This document shows positions 1 through 13,540 of a stretch of DNA of 64,000 bases, one piece after another (positions within the stretch are counted from its first letter, which is position 1; each line of letters starts with the position of its first letter). The notes under the pieces were generated by a model. The model saw only the letters and a list, made by a program, of their open reading frames with translations. It was not told where the DNA came from and did not search any database. The stretch spans positions 372,001 to 436,000 of the forward strand of contig JADWOT020001577.1 in assembly GCA_036345935.2 (NCBI GenBank), given 5' to 3'. This stretch comes from Taenia hydatigena (taxonomy: Eukaryota; Platyhelminthes; Cestoda; Cyclophyllidea; Taeniidae). Position numbers and translations under genes: made by a program.

Positions 1-2418
1 GCAAAAAATAGCCCTATTTGTGTGGTTCCTCCCAATTGACACGGTGGGATACTACTTTTTTTTCTCTCAAATTAGGCTCCCAATTCATAGAAGACAATTG
101 ATGTGAACCCCTGCCTTATTGTTCTCGCCCATTCCCCTCTCTCTCTCTCTCCCCTAGAACACGTCCCGTGAAGCCCTCGTGAATAATCCATTCTCACCAT
201 TGTTACTTTTTGCTTAGAGGAGGAGGAGGGCACAATGAATGAGAGAACAGCCTTCTTCGCTGTGTGCAGCTAAGCCCTGACTGACAACTTCACACAACTA
301 TAGGTTCACACCCTCACCTTGGCAGTGATTAATGGATGCTTGGATTGTGTAAATCTGTCACGCCCTGCCTACCTGAAAGAAAAACGAAACAACTATTCAC
401 CTTCCCAACTTCAAATATGCTGTTGAGGAGTTGGCAGTTTCAACTACCCATAGGGGCGAGGAGCAATTTTTTCCCTTCGCTTAAGGAAATTCAGGGCAGC
501 AACAAAGGTTATGAGGAATCCATTAGGAACAATTACCTTGGTATCGCTTTGATGGTCTATAAGAACTCCACCTCTTGGATATTGACGTGAGGGTCAAACC
601 GCCCAACTTTGGTGGAGCTATTGAGATTCTGGTGATGGCAAAATAATTCTTGAACCTCCACCAAACCCATTTGCCTCTATAATACCTTCGTTGTTAGTTT
701 TAAGTTTTGAAAGAAGGGCCGTTGAGGTGCCTGCCAGTTTACCCCACTGAGATTGGCTGATCCCTTGTGCATAGCCGATAGCCTCACTAAGTCGCACCGA
801 AAGTATCGGGATGCTACATTAGTGATAGCAGAAGGCGAATCCAATCTTGTGGGGTAAATCCTGATTTAAATTGCTTCGAGACCGCCCAAAAGAAGGGTCA
901 AAAATGGAGTCCACCCTCAGCATTGAGCCAGAAAGCGATTAACGACTAAAGCAACGCTAGACTCGAACCCCTCTTGAAAATCGTTCATTACGGAACTGTT
1001 TACAGTACCTGAAGGGTGATGTCATTTAAGGAGCATGCGATACCTTCTTTTGTTTCTTTACTAACAGGATAGAACTCGGATAAAGGCGTGGCAACAAGGA
1101 TGATACCAAGATTCTTGTCCCTAAAAACCATTTAAGCCCGTCCCTTATTATTTGACGATGCTTTTAGGCCAGTATACGCACTATTCCTTCTCTCCGAGTC
1201 CTTTTACTATGCGAGACGAAGCTCCAGCTTTAATTGAATTACCCAGAGGGATCAGTAATGTTGATGCCAAGTGCCTTCTCAGTTGTCTTTCTTCAGCACC
1301 TACTTCCGTGTGGCAGACGACGCAGGAGGCTTACTTGTAGGAAAACCGAGGATGACGCAATGGAGGAGAGAGTGGTTAAGTAGAATGTTGATTGTTTGCT
1401 TGATCCTCGGCCATTGTGTCTGTCTTGTCGAGAGGGCTGACTTCTGGGTCACGCCAGCAGCCCCAAACCCTGCTGGAAGTCGCAAGATCTCGGAATTACC
1501 TCTGCAATCAGTAATCAAACCCAATTCAGTCCTCAAGATGAAATAAGATAGTCTGCTTCCAGTAGAGCATGCACAAAGGAAGGGTTGGGGACAAGTAGCA
1601 TGACGATGGCACGAGAGAAACTCCTTGCCACTAGTCGTAGAGGCCTAGTTGCCAGAGGACGTAATGGCCTGATTACTTAGGTTCCTATCAGCAAAATAAT
1701 AGCACAAGTAATCTATTTTGAATATTATTTCCTAGTGGCAAAATTGTTTCCTTTTTTGTTTTAAGGAAATACTTCCCCCAGGAATACTGCTTGACAGACG
1801 CGAAACCGAACACTCCAAGGCATCAAGGTGTTTAGCATTTGAATAAGACAGCATTTGGAATTGCAGCCTTTATTTAGGAGTATGGCCTAAGTTTTGCCTG
1901 GCTTTATCTCTGGCTGAGCTATAGGCAATACAAATGGGGAAGATATGTTACTGTAAAGCGAAGGCTGATACACGTCACGCATTTGTGACGTCAAGACACA
2001 GCAAGCCATTTTATCCAATCGAACAAGAGTTTTGACAGATCCTACTTGATGTGCTCTTTAACATTACAAAATCAATGCTATGCAAGGAATAAATTGAAAT
2101 TTAAGGGTAAGGGGAACGTTTTGTATGCATTTCTATCACATTATGGGTCGGCCATCAATTGACACTTGTTCCATAGCACCAGGAATTCGGTTCTGGCCAC
2201 CACCATTACCTTGAAAGCATTTGCTTTAATAGCTGTGTTTGAAAATGAAACAAAAAGAAGAATGACTGAAACAAAATCACAACCAGATAATCAGACATCT
2301 CGCTTGACGATTCAGAAGATTGAAAACTTATCGCGTGAATCTAAAAATCAAGGAAGCCTCCTGCCTCTTCTTTCTCTTCTTTCCACTCAAGGCAATGGAA
2401 AAGACAGTCCTTTTTTCA
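1..2418. other. No recognisable gene; decayed repeat traces
   Basis: I find no exon with convincing splice sites or a recognisable protein. Around 1405-1500 there is a decayed match to the centre of the LTR-like repeat (the run gtcacgccagcagcccc). Around 1130-1190 a segment resembles 17370-17410 (both read ttatttgac, then tgcttttaggcc). One CGTCAC-N6-GTGACG element lies at 1973-1990. Confidence 0.4.
1973..1990. repeat. CGTCAC-N6-GTGACG element, copy 1
   Basis: Two inverted 6-bp arms separated by six bases (GCATTT). Each arm contains a CRE-type half site (CGTCA/TGACG). The same arms with the same spacing recur at 20020-20037 and 39875-39892 without shared flanks. Confidence 0.7.
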
Positions 2419-3118
2419 CTAAAAAGTTATTAACTTTTTGGGAAAGATTTGTGCCAATCCAACCACTGAGGTGCACATCCCTGCGAGAGGATGATCGATG
2501 TGTCGTGGCGGAGGGAGCGCACAGCTCCTTCGATGAGCGGAGGATACAACTGGCAAGTCTTCCACCTGTCCCGTCGGGAAGAGCAATCCTAGTTTTATTT
2601 TGAATCCCAAAAAAATGCGCAACTTCATGTAGGTAGCAGTACACGCATGCGATGACAGCACAGCAGCGGTAGTAAATCAAAACTCCACACACACACACAC
2701 ACGCTCCACGGTGAAGTTAAACTGGTGGGAAAATTGCGTCTCTCGTGTTCCCGCGCTCCCTGTCGGAAGCTCAAGCTCTGCTCGGCAAACACTTCATTTA
2801 CCTCAACAAGGTTAATTAAATTGCCGGTAGACATCACAGGCTGGGAGTCGTCAGTTCTTCCAGTAGGGACTAAAACGGTTTCAAAGTATCCTCCCAAGAG
2901 CGCAGACACAGCTGACGACAAAGCAATCCATCTTTCTCCATAAAAGGTCAAAGTGCTAGGAAAAGCGTAGGATAAGTGCAAGAGGTCATGGGAGAGGCGT
3001 GCAGGAGAAACGAGGTCTTTCAGTACAACAGGTAGCAGGAACGAATAGGTACCGTCTCCTACGAGCCTGTGTTTGCCCCACACATCAGACATAGGACACA
3101 ATTCATCAAGATGGCAGG
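2419..3118 (-). CDS. Candidate two-exon coding piece, unknown protein
   Basis: The minus strand is open from 3118 to 2802, bounded by an acceptor-like ggcactgcag and a good donor (GAG|gtaaat). A second segment, 2565 to 2419, begins after gggacag and continues in phase 0 to a stop. The first exon reads as ordinary protein (for example VGDGTYSFLLPVVLKDLV and YGERWIALSSAVSALLGG), with mixed hydrophobic and polar residues and no low complexity. No family is recognised, and no upstream exon or start codon is assigned. It could be part of a real gene, a pseudogene fragment, or chance. Joining the exons is an inference from splice signals only. Confidence 0.3.
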
Positions 3119-3149
3119 CTGCAGTGCCAGTAGTTGTTGTATTCATGGC

Positions 3150-6071
3150 ACATTATGGTGTCACTGGTTGACTTTCTTTTTAAATGCTCCACTCCTTCAG
3201 CACTGTGTAGTGACGCGAATCCTCATCGACTCAGCAGTGGACAGTCGATGAGGACAGTGGTTCCCATGTCACAATCTCTGCAGTCATTTTAACGATTATC
3301 TAACCCGTTAAATGTCTAGTTATTTACACTTTGTCGAGGCACAACCAATATGACGTAAAAAGGGAAGAGGGGAGAACATTAATGGGAAATTTCGGCGTAA
3401 TCATGCATGAACTATTGCGATCTCGGACCGCAGACTGATAGAAAGCCTTCTGATGCCAATCTCGGGCAGGCTTCTAAAGAGAGGAATAAACATTCAAAAG
3501 TAGCCTATTTTTAGACAAGGGAATTCCCTTTTGAATTGCAAGGTCAGAAAAGGAGGCGGTTAGTGTGTCTCCCATGGGAAAGCAGATTTTCAATCCGCCT
3601 TTTTCCCACTCTCCAATTTACAAATGGACAGATCCCCCGATAATCCATGGTCTTGGCTTAACGGCTACTGTGACCTCAACTATTCCCACAAAAAGAGTTA
3701 TTAAGGTAAAATGGTGAATTTATCGTTCACCTGCATGCCATTTTCCTTGCAAATTCTCTGCATTTTCTAGTTCACGGCATCGGCAGAGCGAGAACTCCGG
3801 CTTCTCACCGCAAAATGGGCATTTCCATTTTTTTGGGTAAAGGGTCGCCTGAATTTGTAGCAAATGAGTTCACATACACAGATCCCGCCTTACCATTTTG
3901 TCCTCAGCCATGTTTGTCTGCGGAATAATTCGCCCCCAGAGTGGCTCAAGTAGCTTCACCACCGAAAAGGGGAGCTTAAGTGATCGCTAAGCTGATGGGC
4001 AAATCGGAACACTGCTTTTTTGCAGCAGATGTGAAAAAGATTTATTTGCGCTGTTCCGTTTATCTCTTCTGAAATACATGGTCCTCCCGTTTTCTTAAAC
4101 CCAAGCAATGTCAAGATTCTGCTCTGATTAATTCGGTGAGGACTCAGAAGAAGTTCCCGTTTAATTAGGAAGGGGATTTTAGGGTTACTTTTACCGAAAA
4201 AATAAGGTAAGTGTGAAATAAAAAGTGGCAAAAGAAGGTTGTTTATCTAACTGACGCTCATTTCTTTAGCGAAACAACGGAGTTCCAGGACGCATACTCG
4301 GAAGAAACACCAAACTGAACTATCGAACTGAGTGACGACAAGATCAGCATTACTTTAATGAATTCCCCCACTAATGAAACTACTTATAAATGCTTTTGAG
4401 GCGATGAAAAATCCAAATACCTGATTTAAAATAAACTTATTTGGTTACAATAATGCGACAACTAAACTTGATAGCCAACCGTCTCACAAAAAACGTTGCG
4501 AGTTTATTTACGACATCTGTGTGTCGATGAATCACCTCCAGCTTTTGTAAGGTAATGATTTGACAACAATTACATCTGAAATATGCACTAAAACTACCGC
4601 TTCTGTGGGAGGTTTCGTGCTTAGAAGTAGCCTGTGAGTAAACGGAGGAATATTCTATGTTGTGGAGAGGCACGTATTGTTCCACAGCGAAAAATATTAA
4701 AAGGTGCACCAAAAGACGGCATTACTCGTTGCGGTGGCAACCGAACATGAAGCTTTTAAAGTAGACATTTAATGCTAACATTTGCAAAATTCTTCACTTC
4801 GCCGTTTAAAATTTACACGACTCCATTTTTATGGCTGCAATTTATATTTCAAACTAATTTCACAAATCACTTGAGCAATTTCGCATCCACCCAAAATAAA
4901 AGAGGGATTTTATGTCCTCACCCCTCATTTCCCAGCACAATAACTAGTTTTCAAGGTTCATCACTATGTCTCACGTCAGTTTTGATCGGCTAAAATTGGT
5001 AAGGTACGGTTTTTACGAGGCAATTGATAAGTTATTTCAAAAGATCTGGAAATTACACATCTGCCGCCTCAAGGGACATTAAGCTATTTAGTTAGCTGGT
5101 TTGCTCACACCATGCCATCTGTGAGGCTGTTTTTATATCCTCTCCGAAAACAAACTTTATGCTTGTGTCAACTCGATTGCAGCAGTTAAAAGATTCTCTT
5201 CTCTCCGAAGCCGGTTGGGTTCGTCAGGAGTATTTTGTCGTTTTGACTGAGGAAAAGCGTAAATCACCCTCAATGGCGGCTTAAATGAATGCTACTCCTA
5301 CGTGACAAAATATGGCCATGGAAAAATTCACGTTCTGAGCAAATTTTGATGTCGCCTCGCCAGACCTTTACACCCAGCTTGAAGGACCACGCTTTCCGCA
5401 CGTCAGAATGCGATGTACTCACCTCCACAAGGAGGTGGCCCTTACTGAAGGAATCACGTAAGTCGATTTGATTCGTAAATGTGTCGCTACTTAACCCGAA
5501 TTCATTATTTAATTGTGGTTGACTTCTTATATGTACTGCTGAAGGTCCCACCCACCTCCCAACATGCTTTAAAGGCTATTTCTGCAAGCGTTTAGCGACA
5601 AATGAACCGTGGAACTAATTCTGAATCAAGCTCTTCACAGTCTTAAAGACTTGAATTCATAAGTATTGAAACCGAGTAGTTAATAAACTCTAAAATATGA
5701 TTCGAGGTTTGTTTTTGTGTGCGCCTAATCATGTGGATTCGTACTGCCGCTTGGGAAGCGCTACCACGCCTCAAATTCCCCTTCAGTCTATCAGCTGCCT
5801 AACAGTAAGCCAGTCCTTCGCATTCTTATGCCTTCTCACGGTTCCAGGAAGGCATCCAGGACGCCACAGCGCCTTATCATAGTAGATAGTATATTTCAAT
5901 GCTACAAGCTCCTGCAAAGCCATCCACTTTTTCGGCTTGTGATTGATGGGATGGCTTTTTGCAAACAAACGCCCGCAGTGTCTAGGAAATCCTCCAACTC
6001 AGTTGCTCAGACTGGCTTTTTAGCAACTAAAGTCGTCCCGGAGACGTAAAACCAGATCGCTGGAAGCTTAC
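3150..6071. other. Intergenic, nothing recognised
   Basis: AT-leaning sequence with only short overlapping reading frames on both strands. None has paired splice signals or a recognisable motif. No RNA gene was seen by eye. Confidence 0.5.
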
Positions 6072-6194
6072 TGTAGCGTCCCAAGGGAATTAGGCTGCTG
6101 GCATGGCCTGGAGGCCAGCCCACGCAGCTGGGGCAGTACGGCCACCTCTGTGACCTTGACCGAAACCGGTAGTTCCAACAAACAAAGTAATACA
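6072..6194 (-). mobile_element. Solo LTR-like repeat, internally deleted
   Basis: This 123-bp copy of the ~186-bp family begins TGTAGCGTCCC and ends in TACA. It lacks the central part that carries the AT-rich core in the full copies at 27685 and 41089. The flanks CTTAC and CCTAC match at 4 of 5 positions, consistent with an aged 5-bp target duplication. Confidence 0.65.
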
Positions 6195-6279
6195 CCTACT
6201 ATCAATTTGAACAGCCAATGTGCCCTCCACAAAGCATTAGTAAGTCATATCTACGCGGAAAGACTTCAATGTTAACTAA

Positions 6280-6775
6280 GGGAAAGGCTGGAAGGTCATA
6301 GACATGGCTAGAGGGTTGCGTTGGTCTGTTTGAAATGAGGCCGAGACGGAGCGGTGAAGCAACGCTTGTGAAACTGCCTATAGTACCTTGATAAAGGTGT
6401 CGATGAAGAGAACACGAGTCTTTTTCACTTCTCCACTTCAGTGAGAAGGAATCGACGTCAATCTTTGAGCTCTACAGTCGATGAGATTAAATAAGCCAAA
6501 ATTAGAAGACTTTGAGTCGGCTATCGCCAAATACTCCTGAAAAGGGAGGCCGTAGGCAGGGCTAGAGAGCTTCGCCGGTCCGTATGGAGCTACGCTAGCG
6601 GGGCTGTCTGAGGTATCCGGAGGAAGATGTCGATGAAGTCAGAATGGGCTTTGTTTCACCTTTCCAACAGCCCGGAGGGTACTCAAACAGATGACTGAAG
6701 TGAGAATTATGCAAGAAGAAGGAATCGACGCCAATCCCCGGGCTCTACAGTTGATGGGATTAAGTAAATCCAACC
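6280..6775. repeat. Two degenerate ~250-bp direct repeat units
   Basis: Units at about 6280-6510 and 6535-6775 share the order of several blocks: a gtcgatgaag block, then gaaggaatcgacg, then gctctacag-tgatg-gattaa. The second unit is more GC-rich and somewhat longer. No coding potential is evident. It looks like an old tandem duplication of a non-coding or transposon-derived segment. Confidence 0.5.
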
Positions 6776-6789
6776 GAGATTTAAAACTT

Positions 6790-9700
6790 GAAAACGACGT
6801 ATTTTAGATAAGAAGGAGGAATTGAGCAAGGTTGTTCTGCCCCACACACACAGCCACACGGCTGCTTCAAAGTTTGCTTAGTTAAATAATTTACATACAT
6901 TTGTAGACTCACCGACTCTGGCGCACGGGCTGAGGTAGGGACAGAGGCATGCGGAGGACGTAATAACTTTTAAAGTAGGTTGTTTTTCTTCCTCCTTCCT
7001 TAATTGCCCTAGACTATGACATTTGGAAGTTGTTATTTGTCTTGCGATTACAAATAGACGGAGTAATTGGTTGGACGTTTGTGGTAGACTCCACCACGTT
7101 GGGTTGAGTCGAGAGTTGGAAATTACTGGAGCTACTTTTAGCTACTAGAGCAGCTATTAAGTCCGATACATTTCATTTTTTGTCATTTTAACAGAAAGAG
7201 GTGAAGAAATATGGCTCTTGAGTATCATAAAGCCATACTCAAGTTAACGACTCACCCGTGAGGTGCTGCGATAGGCCTAACACGAAGGCCATAACCTCCA
7301 CTGCTGGAGAATTTCTAGCAGTTGCAATGAGCTTTGCTTGAGACGCGGATTAAATGGAATACTTACGGTGGTAGAGAAGGTGAACAGATCATTATATTTT
7401 CATTTATTCATGAAAGAAGATTGGGAAGGGGAGGGCGGAGATAGGGTTCACAGACTGCAGCCCCACGCGCACATGCAGAGTGCTTCTTTGGCTTCAACAA
7501 TGATTAATGTGGCGTCTTTCCCTTACTCACATGTCTCTGATTATCATACAGATTTGATTCGCTTCCACCGCCTTGTCAAATTGGCAGTCTCTACTAATGC
7601 CGGCTTTGGATTACACCTTGAGAGATGTGAAATCCATTTTATTAGCGAACCTTCAAGCCTTTAACTTCTTCATCTCTTAGCAGCATTTATTACTATCAAC
7701 GGAGGAACTGAGAGCTTTCGTTACCAGGTTGAAGTCCATCTGGGACAGGCAGGGAAAAGTTAAAGGGTCATGCAAGGTAGCGTTGGGACTGCAGATGTGG
7801 TGGGTCGTAGTTGCACTCCTCATTTGGGGACTGAGGTGGGCGCTAGGTAACTTAATCATTCTGGTAACTATTAGTCCAATCCGGACCAAACTCTATCCCT
7901 CCACCTTTGAAGTGATTAGTCTGTGATTTTACTAGCATTCCAGCAAAGCAAATTACGGTCTTTCGGCCAGTAAACTTTTCTCGAGGAGGAGGGAGGAGGA
8001 GAAGTGGAAAAATGAGCGATCTGAGGGAATACTTAAAGCACTATAGGTTGCCTGTAACACGCAAGGCGCTGTGTCCACTGTTTGAAAGAGCCCACTCCCT
8101 CTCTCCTCCTCACCAACTCACGCACATTTTAGTGATAAACCTAGCGGATGTTATTCCTCACCTCCGTGCTGCCGAATGTCAACAACTTAATTCTGCCAGC
8201 CTGCTTTGCTGGAAGGTCTACTGCATACTACTCTACCCTGTAGCCCGAGCAACACACCTCAGATCATCATCAGTCTGAAGACCCGCAGAGAGTCGGCGGA
8301 GCACCCCCTCCGCCGTTCGGCGTGGGTAATGTAGTTGCCTTTTTCGGTCCATTTCCCTTGTCACCACAAGCCGACGTGCCTGCTGTCCATAACAATCTGT
8401 CGGATTGGTGGCTGACTCTACCGACACTGAGGGCTCAGGATAGTCTAAAAGATAGGTCAACGTCAACAAACGAAAGCAAGGAAAGAGCGTGGAAACAGTA
8501 GGAACCACTCTAATTAAGCGGCCGATTGGGTATGCAGAAAAGAGGGCAAGCAGCGATGATCTTCTCCCTCCGTTTCGTGCTTATGTAGCAGTAAGTGCTA
8601 AATGAGATTCCTAGAGAGTTATAAAAGCCGACGGAACTGTGCTGCGTGGACCAGTTTACTCCACATCCTACATTCAAAGCACGAGACACTGTCCATCAGG
8701 ATGGCAGACTACCTGTTGGTGGATGCCTCCATGGAACAGTGTTTGGATATTTCAGTTTTCCAGAGCTTTGTGCTGATGGGAATCCTCATCAGCTCATCAG
8801 TAAGGAAATCAAGTAGTGCAAGCCTCGTATGCCCATCTGCCAGCGACGATCTCGGCCATGGTAGTCTTCAGTATGACACATCTTCCCTGAATCAGCTATC
8901 AATGCCTCCTGAATCGAGACCGCGGCTCCGCGCACGTTACCGCCCGTGCTGCTGGATTTTTACCTCCTTATTCCAGCCTATTTCTCCAGAAAGCCTTTCC
9001 CTTAAGAGAGATTTATCATTTTTAAAGCCAGAATAAATTCCCGTATCCAAGTTAACCACGACCAGAGGAAGACTTATCTCCCTAATGGCAAAAAATTTGT
9101 ACGAAATTATTCAACACCCTATCCGCTTCTTCTGAGGAAGGTGTGAGTGAGAACTCTTAAGTTCTTTGCACTCACTATCCCCCGAGGTCCGACTCCCTTT
9201 TTGTTCCTTTTAATCTTTAATGTGATCCGGCTCACACCAGACGAAGGGGGGAGAGGGGATGAGAGGAGAATTTTATGGCCTCCACTTATGCACACAAAAG
9301 GCGGGCTTGGAGTTGTCGGTCGAAAGAGCAGCAAATTTGTTAATTAGACTCACTAGCCTGACCCAATACACCTAACAGGTAAACTGAATTTGCAAGGGTC
9401 AAGTCTGTGCATTTCAGGGTGTGTTGATTCAACGATAGGAAATGATGGAATAACGATATGATTCACCTCTTCCAGCCAGATTTTTGATCTTACGTCTGAA
9501 GTATAAAGTGGTATTTGTGCACCTGTCTACCTTTCTTGCCTCCATAAGATCAAGCAGGGTTAATCGAGGTGAGGTAAGAAGACAGAGATGGGGGAGAGGA
9601 GCTCCAGGCATATTACAGCCATTAACCCAAAAATGTTCAATGCATGGCTTTGTCATCCTCAAATAACTAATTTTGACATGTTGATTTCCTTAAAATAATA

Positions 9701-10200
9701 CTATACGCATCAGAATAATCAAACCAGCATTACGCATCAACTCCTACAAAGAATTCAGCTGATATAGTTCCGGTCGCATCCCTGCCTTGTCACTTGGCTT
9801 ATAGTACGAATAGTAAATTTGCCCCTTGCAATTCATCTCTCTCTCGTGCTGCTGACTCATTTTAAAGATTAAAATCAAATGGCAGAACAATTTTTTCTCT
9901 TTGTTTAATTCTTGGCCTACTATTCGCACCTTCACGGGACTGGAATTTTATTGGCGTGGTGGTGCTTCGAACCATCTGCGCTACCTAGTCGGCTTGGGAA
10001 GGTAAAAAGCTATTTATGACTTTTATCATAGAAATCCTCTAAAGCTAAGGGTGATAAAACATTAAAAATGTGAATTCGGAATACTGACAATAAATTATTC
10101 TCAAGCTGGAAGGTGTCTCGATTGATAGACCAACGACTGGATATCAGATCTTTGTAAATTGCTTTATGTCAAAAACAGGGAAACTACTGCAATTCGGCAA
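6790..10200. other. Intergenic, nothing recognised
   Basis: Several frames of 60-144 codons occur (the longest at 8602-9036), but none has a recognisable domain or convincing splice boundaries, and both strands are about equally open. I see no RNA gene. Confidence 0.45.
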
Positions 10201-10215
10201 TTGCAGACACTTGGA

Positions 10216-10300
10216 ACTCCGGTTTTGAACCTTAGCTTGGTGGGTTGGCCCTCGGGGTCTTGTTAGCAGCCCTTTATTCCTTCTGTAACTCACGCTGTGC
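10216..10300 (+). mobile_element. Decayed LTR-like fragment
   Basis: The segment ccggttttgaacc...gggttggccctcggg...agcagccc follows the order of the middle of the LTR consensus (gtttcggtcaagg, ggctggcctccggg, cagcagcc) with many changes. Neither terminus is recognisable. Confidence 0.35.
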
Positions 10301-10514
10301 CTCATTCCAAATTGATGTTAAATGATGTTTGACTTTGATCAAAACACATGCATATTCGACCCAGAAAGCATAACCTCAACTTTACTGCAAGCGAATTCGA
10401 CAATACTGTTTGTCATACGCACTTTGTACAAAATGGCAATAGTCAAATGCCAACTATTGGCGACTTTAGTCCCATTCTAAAGAAAAATAATGAGAAGTCG
10501 GTGTTACACTTAAT

Positions 10515-10665
10515 TCATTACAACCGCCGGTTTCAATTTTGGTCACAGAGATGGGCTGGCCTCTGGGCCATGCCAGCGGCCCCGAATCCTCCATCTATTG
10601 AATTTGTATGTTCTGCCCTGGTATTTTGTCATCTTTTGCCTTCAAGGGAGTCTCGGGACGCTACA
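10515..10665 (+). mobile_element. Solo LTR-like repeat, diverged
   Basis: Clear match from the ccgccggtttc block through gggctggcctctgggccatg and tctgccctgg to the 3' terminus gtctcgggacgctaca. The left terminus is too eroded to place, and no target duplication could be confirmed. Confidence 0.6.
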
Positions 10666-12925
10666 GTTGATCGAAGGTGGCAAATCAGTTTTATGACAAG
10701 TTTAAAGGAAGTCTAAGGTTGAAGATTAAAGTCAATTTTTATTAAAAAATCCTCAATTTTACATTAGCAATTTAAACAACATGTTATAAAGACTTTACAA
10801 CTTATACTAGCTTCTTTGAAATTAAATTCGTCTCCAAATGCATGCAAGAACTACAATCACTAGAAGCGTATTTAGTTTGACAAGCGAAATCGTGATAGAA
10901 ATGTGCCTTATCTTTATATACATACCAATACTAGATTTAAGTGTGCAAACTAACTATAAACTTAATTATTATTTTTTTAACGTACATTAATAAGTACACC
11001 TACTTTACAGGAAATGAAAAATTTTGTTTATCTGCATAATGGCTGTTGAATAATGAAGGGCGTGACGCTTTTTGGTTTTGAGGCATAAGTCGGCGGAGGT
11101 GGTCGCCATGGCAATTAGAGCAGGACTGTTCAGATCATTGGAATGCCACTGGGTGACCACTAATCATGGCAGCTTTTCTTTCCCCACATTTCTACACTTT
11201 TCTAGGGATACAGAAAATCACGCCTTCCTATGTGCTCTGCTGAGGAGATCAAAATTAGACTGTGGGAATGAATAAGTGGAATTCCCGTTACCAATTTAAG
11301 TATTTAAAAATGAGATGATGGCACTGCAAACTTTTTTTTATTTCTTATGCATAGTAAATGAAACTGATCATCTCTAAGATCGATATTTGCTACTAATGAT
11401 CACTTGAACTTTGACAAGCCATGTTGTATGTTTTTTTGCTGCATGTAAAGTGAATGAGGATCCGCTTAAGTAAGCAAGTCTTGTAACTGTACAATTTGCC
11501 AGGCCTTATAAACGCCAGTGGCGCGTTAACTTTGGAAAGTGGAAGGCCGTACTTTTTTCTGTTTTATTGGTCTACCATGTCATACAGATATTTTCAAGTG
11601 TAAATGAAATCTGCCATTCAAATCGAATAACTTGATTTTAGAAAATTTTTTCCGGCTTTTTTTAGATCGAAGTTAAGCGCTGTGGAATGATTCTAACGGT
11701 AGAACGTATTTTTACCTGATGCAAAAATTGTGTGCTTAGGGACTGCTTACTTCTTTGTTTAAGGAAGTTATAACAAGACCTAGGTTTCCCGCAGGGCTTC
11801 GAAGTTTATTTGCGCAGAGGTGGAAATTCTCTTAAAACCTGAGATAAGCTATTTTATTCGTGGCGGCTCCATAGTTTACGTAAAATAGACTCCATCAACT
11901 ACTTATGAAAGTGTTTTTTGATTAGGACTATTTGAACAGTTGGAAGATGCTGACATTATAAACGGGCTTTCGATAGTCAAAAGGCTCACATTGATGTGCT
12001 ACTGATGTATTTAAGTAGTCGAGAGTGTTTAAGCAGTTCGGATTATCAAGACTTTCAATTACAATTTTGACGTATAGCATGCTATAATCTATCTGATAGT
12101 CCTATGGTGTCATATGTTATTTCAAAAACAATCTAGGCATCGCTAAAAGGTATGCAAGTTCTAGTGTTACGTGGGACCCGCCTCCACCAGTACACAAACC
12201 GACACTACTACATTCCACTTTTGTCAAACGTTTTCGGTCGTCGGCAGCAGACAGCCTAGCCCTAGCCACCTGCATTCTCGTCACATTTTGATTTTCCAAT
12301 TTTCTTTTCTATTCCCAATGCGATTATCCCCATTGCCAAGAAAAGGTGATAACCATCACTTGGAGGCTGGATGATGATCACCAGGGAGGTACAGGTGATG
12401 ATGATTGCGATGATAAAACGAATAATGGTGGGGTTGAGCAGCTTCTCTTCCCATACTAAGGTCATTCTTATCAAGTCTTTTTACAAGTTAACCTCTTGCG
12501 ACTTGATGTCATGTGAGAGTAGAACCTCTCTCCCTTTCGCTGATTGACCAATCTGAACTGATTTAACAACTTTGTTTAGCATCGAACAGATGGATCTCAC
12601 TCGCGGGAAACAAATGTGGGTGGAATGTCACACAATACCTCTGCTGTCACTACGACCAAATTGTCATCTCTCATATTGAGCACCTCGGAGGCCGTTTTGG
12701 TTTTGCCAACTACTTTTGGCAACAGACGCACGCGAATAATTGCCATCGAAAAAAGGGTCTTTCTCAACGCCATCGTCACAACTGCAATTTCTGGAGTCCT
12801 TTCTTCTTCACAGTACCTTTTTCTACTGCCATATCCGTGATCCTCTTTACACCCTCCGCCACAACAAACTTGCAGAGAAGTTTACTTCTGTCACTCTATG
12901 AGCGAATTAACCTTGTCCATAAGAC
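10666..12925. other. Intergenic, AT-rich, nothing recognised
   Basis: Strongly AT-rich sequence, especially 10.7-12.1 kb, with short frames only. No coding, RNA or repeat signal that I can support. Confidence 0.5.
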
Positions 12926-12929
12926 AATC

Positions 12930-13540
12930 AGGTGGATGAGTAGATCGGTGGATGGAAAGGAGAAGAGTAGGCATATGCAAAATGGACGGATAGATGGATA
13001 TGGGGTTGATGGATGGATAAATGAATGGATTGATTGATGGATGGACACATGGATATAGAATGAATAGAGAAGTGGATAAATGGACAAAGAATTGATGGAT
13101 AATGGAGGATGAATAGATATAGAATGAGTGGATGGATGTGGGACGAATCAGTGGATAGATAAATGGACACAGGATTGAGGAATAGATGAATGGTTGGATA
13201 GACAAATGGATGCATGAATGCATTAGTGAATAGATGTAGAATAATAGGTGAATGAATGAATCGATAGATTAAATGACAAACAAATGGACAGAGGATGGAT
13301 GGATTGGTACAGGACAGACTGAAAAATGGATGGATGGGTACAGGGTGGATGTATTGGTGGACGGACATTGAACAGACGGACTGATGAATGGATAAATGAA
13401 CGGACGGATGGATACAAAGCGCATGGGTATGGGATGAGTGGATGGATGGATACGGTGTCGATGGATGCAGAATGGCAGGCTGGTTAGATGCGGGATGGAC
13501 GGACATGAAGTTGATGCGAATGGGATGGATAGTGAATGGA
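12930..13540. repeat. Degenerate TGGA/GATG minisatellite
   Basis: About 600 bp built from variants of tggatggatagatgaatgga. The plus strand is purine-rich and the complement reads as long open frames rich in His, Pro, Ser, Ile and Tyr. Those frames come from the repeat, not from a gene. Units are imperfect, so the array is old or interrupted. Confidence 0.85.

Noticed and set aside
2166..2603. 145-codon plus-strand frame
   Set aside because: Overlaps the more protein-like minus-strand candidate, is low in complexity in places, and shows no motif.
8602..9036. 144-codon plus-strand frame
   Set aside because: No recognisable domain, no splice context, and composition typical of chance frames; nothing upstream or downstream continues it.
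12891..13506. Long minus-strand frames rich in His, Ser, Pro, Ile and Tyr
   Set aside because: They are translations of the TGGA-type minisatellite; several frames are open at once because the repeat lacks stop codons on that strand.
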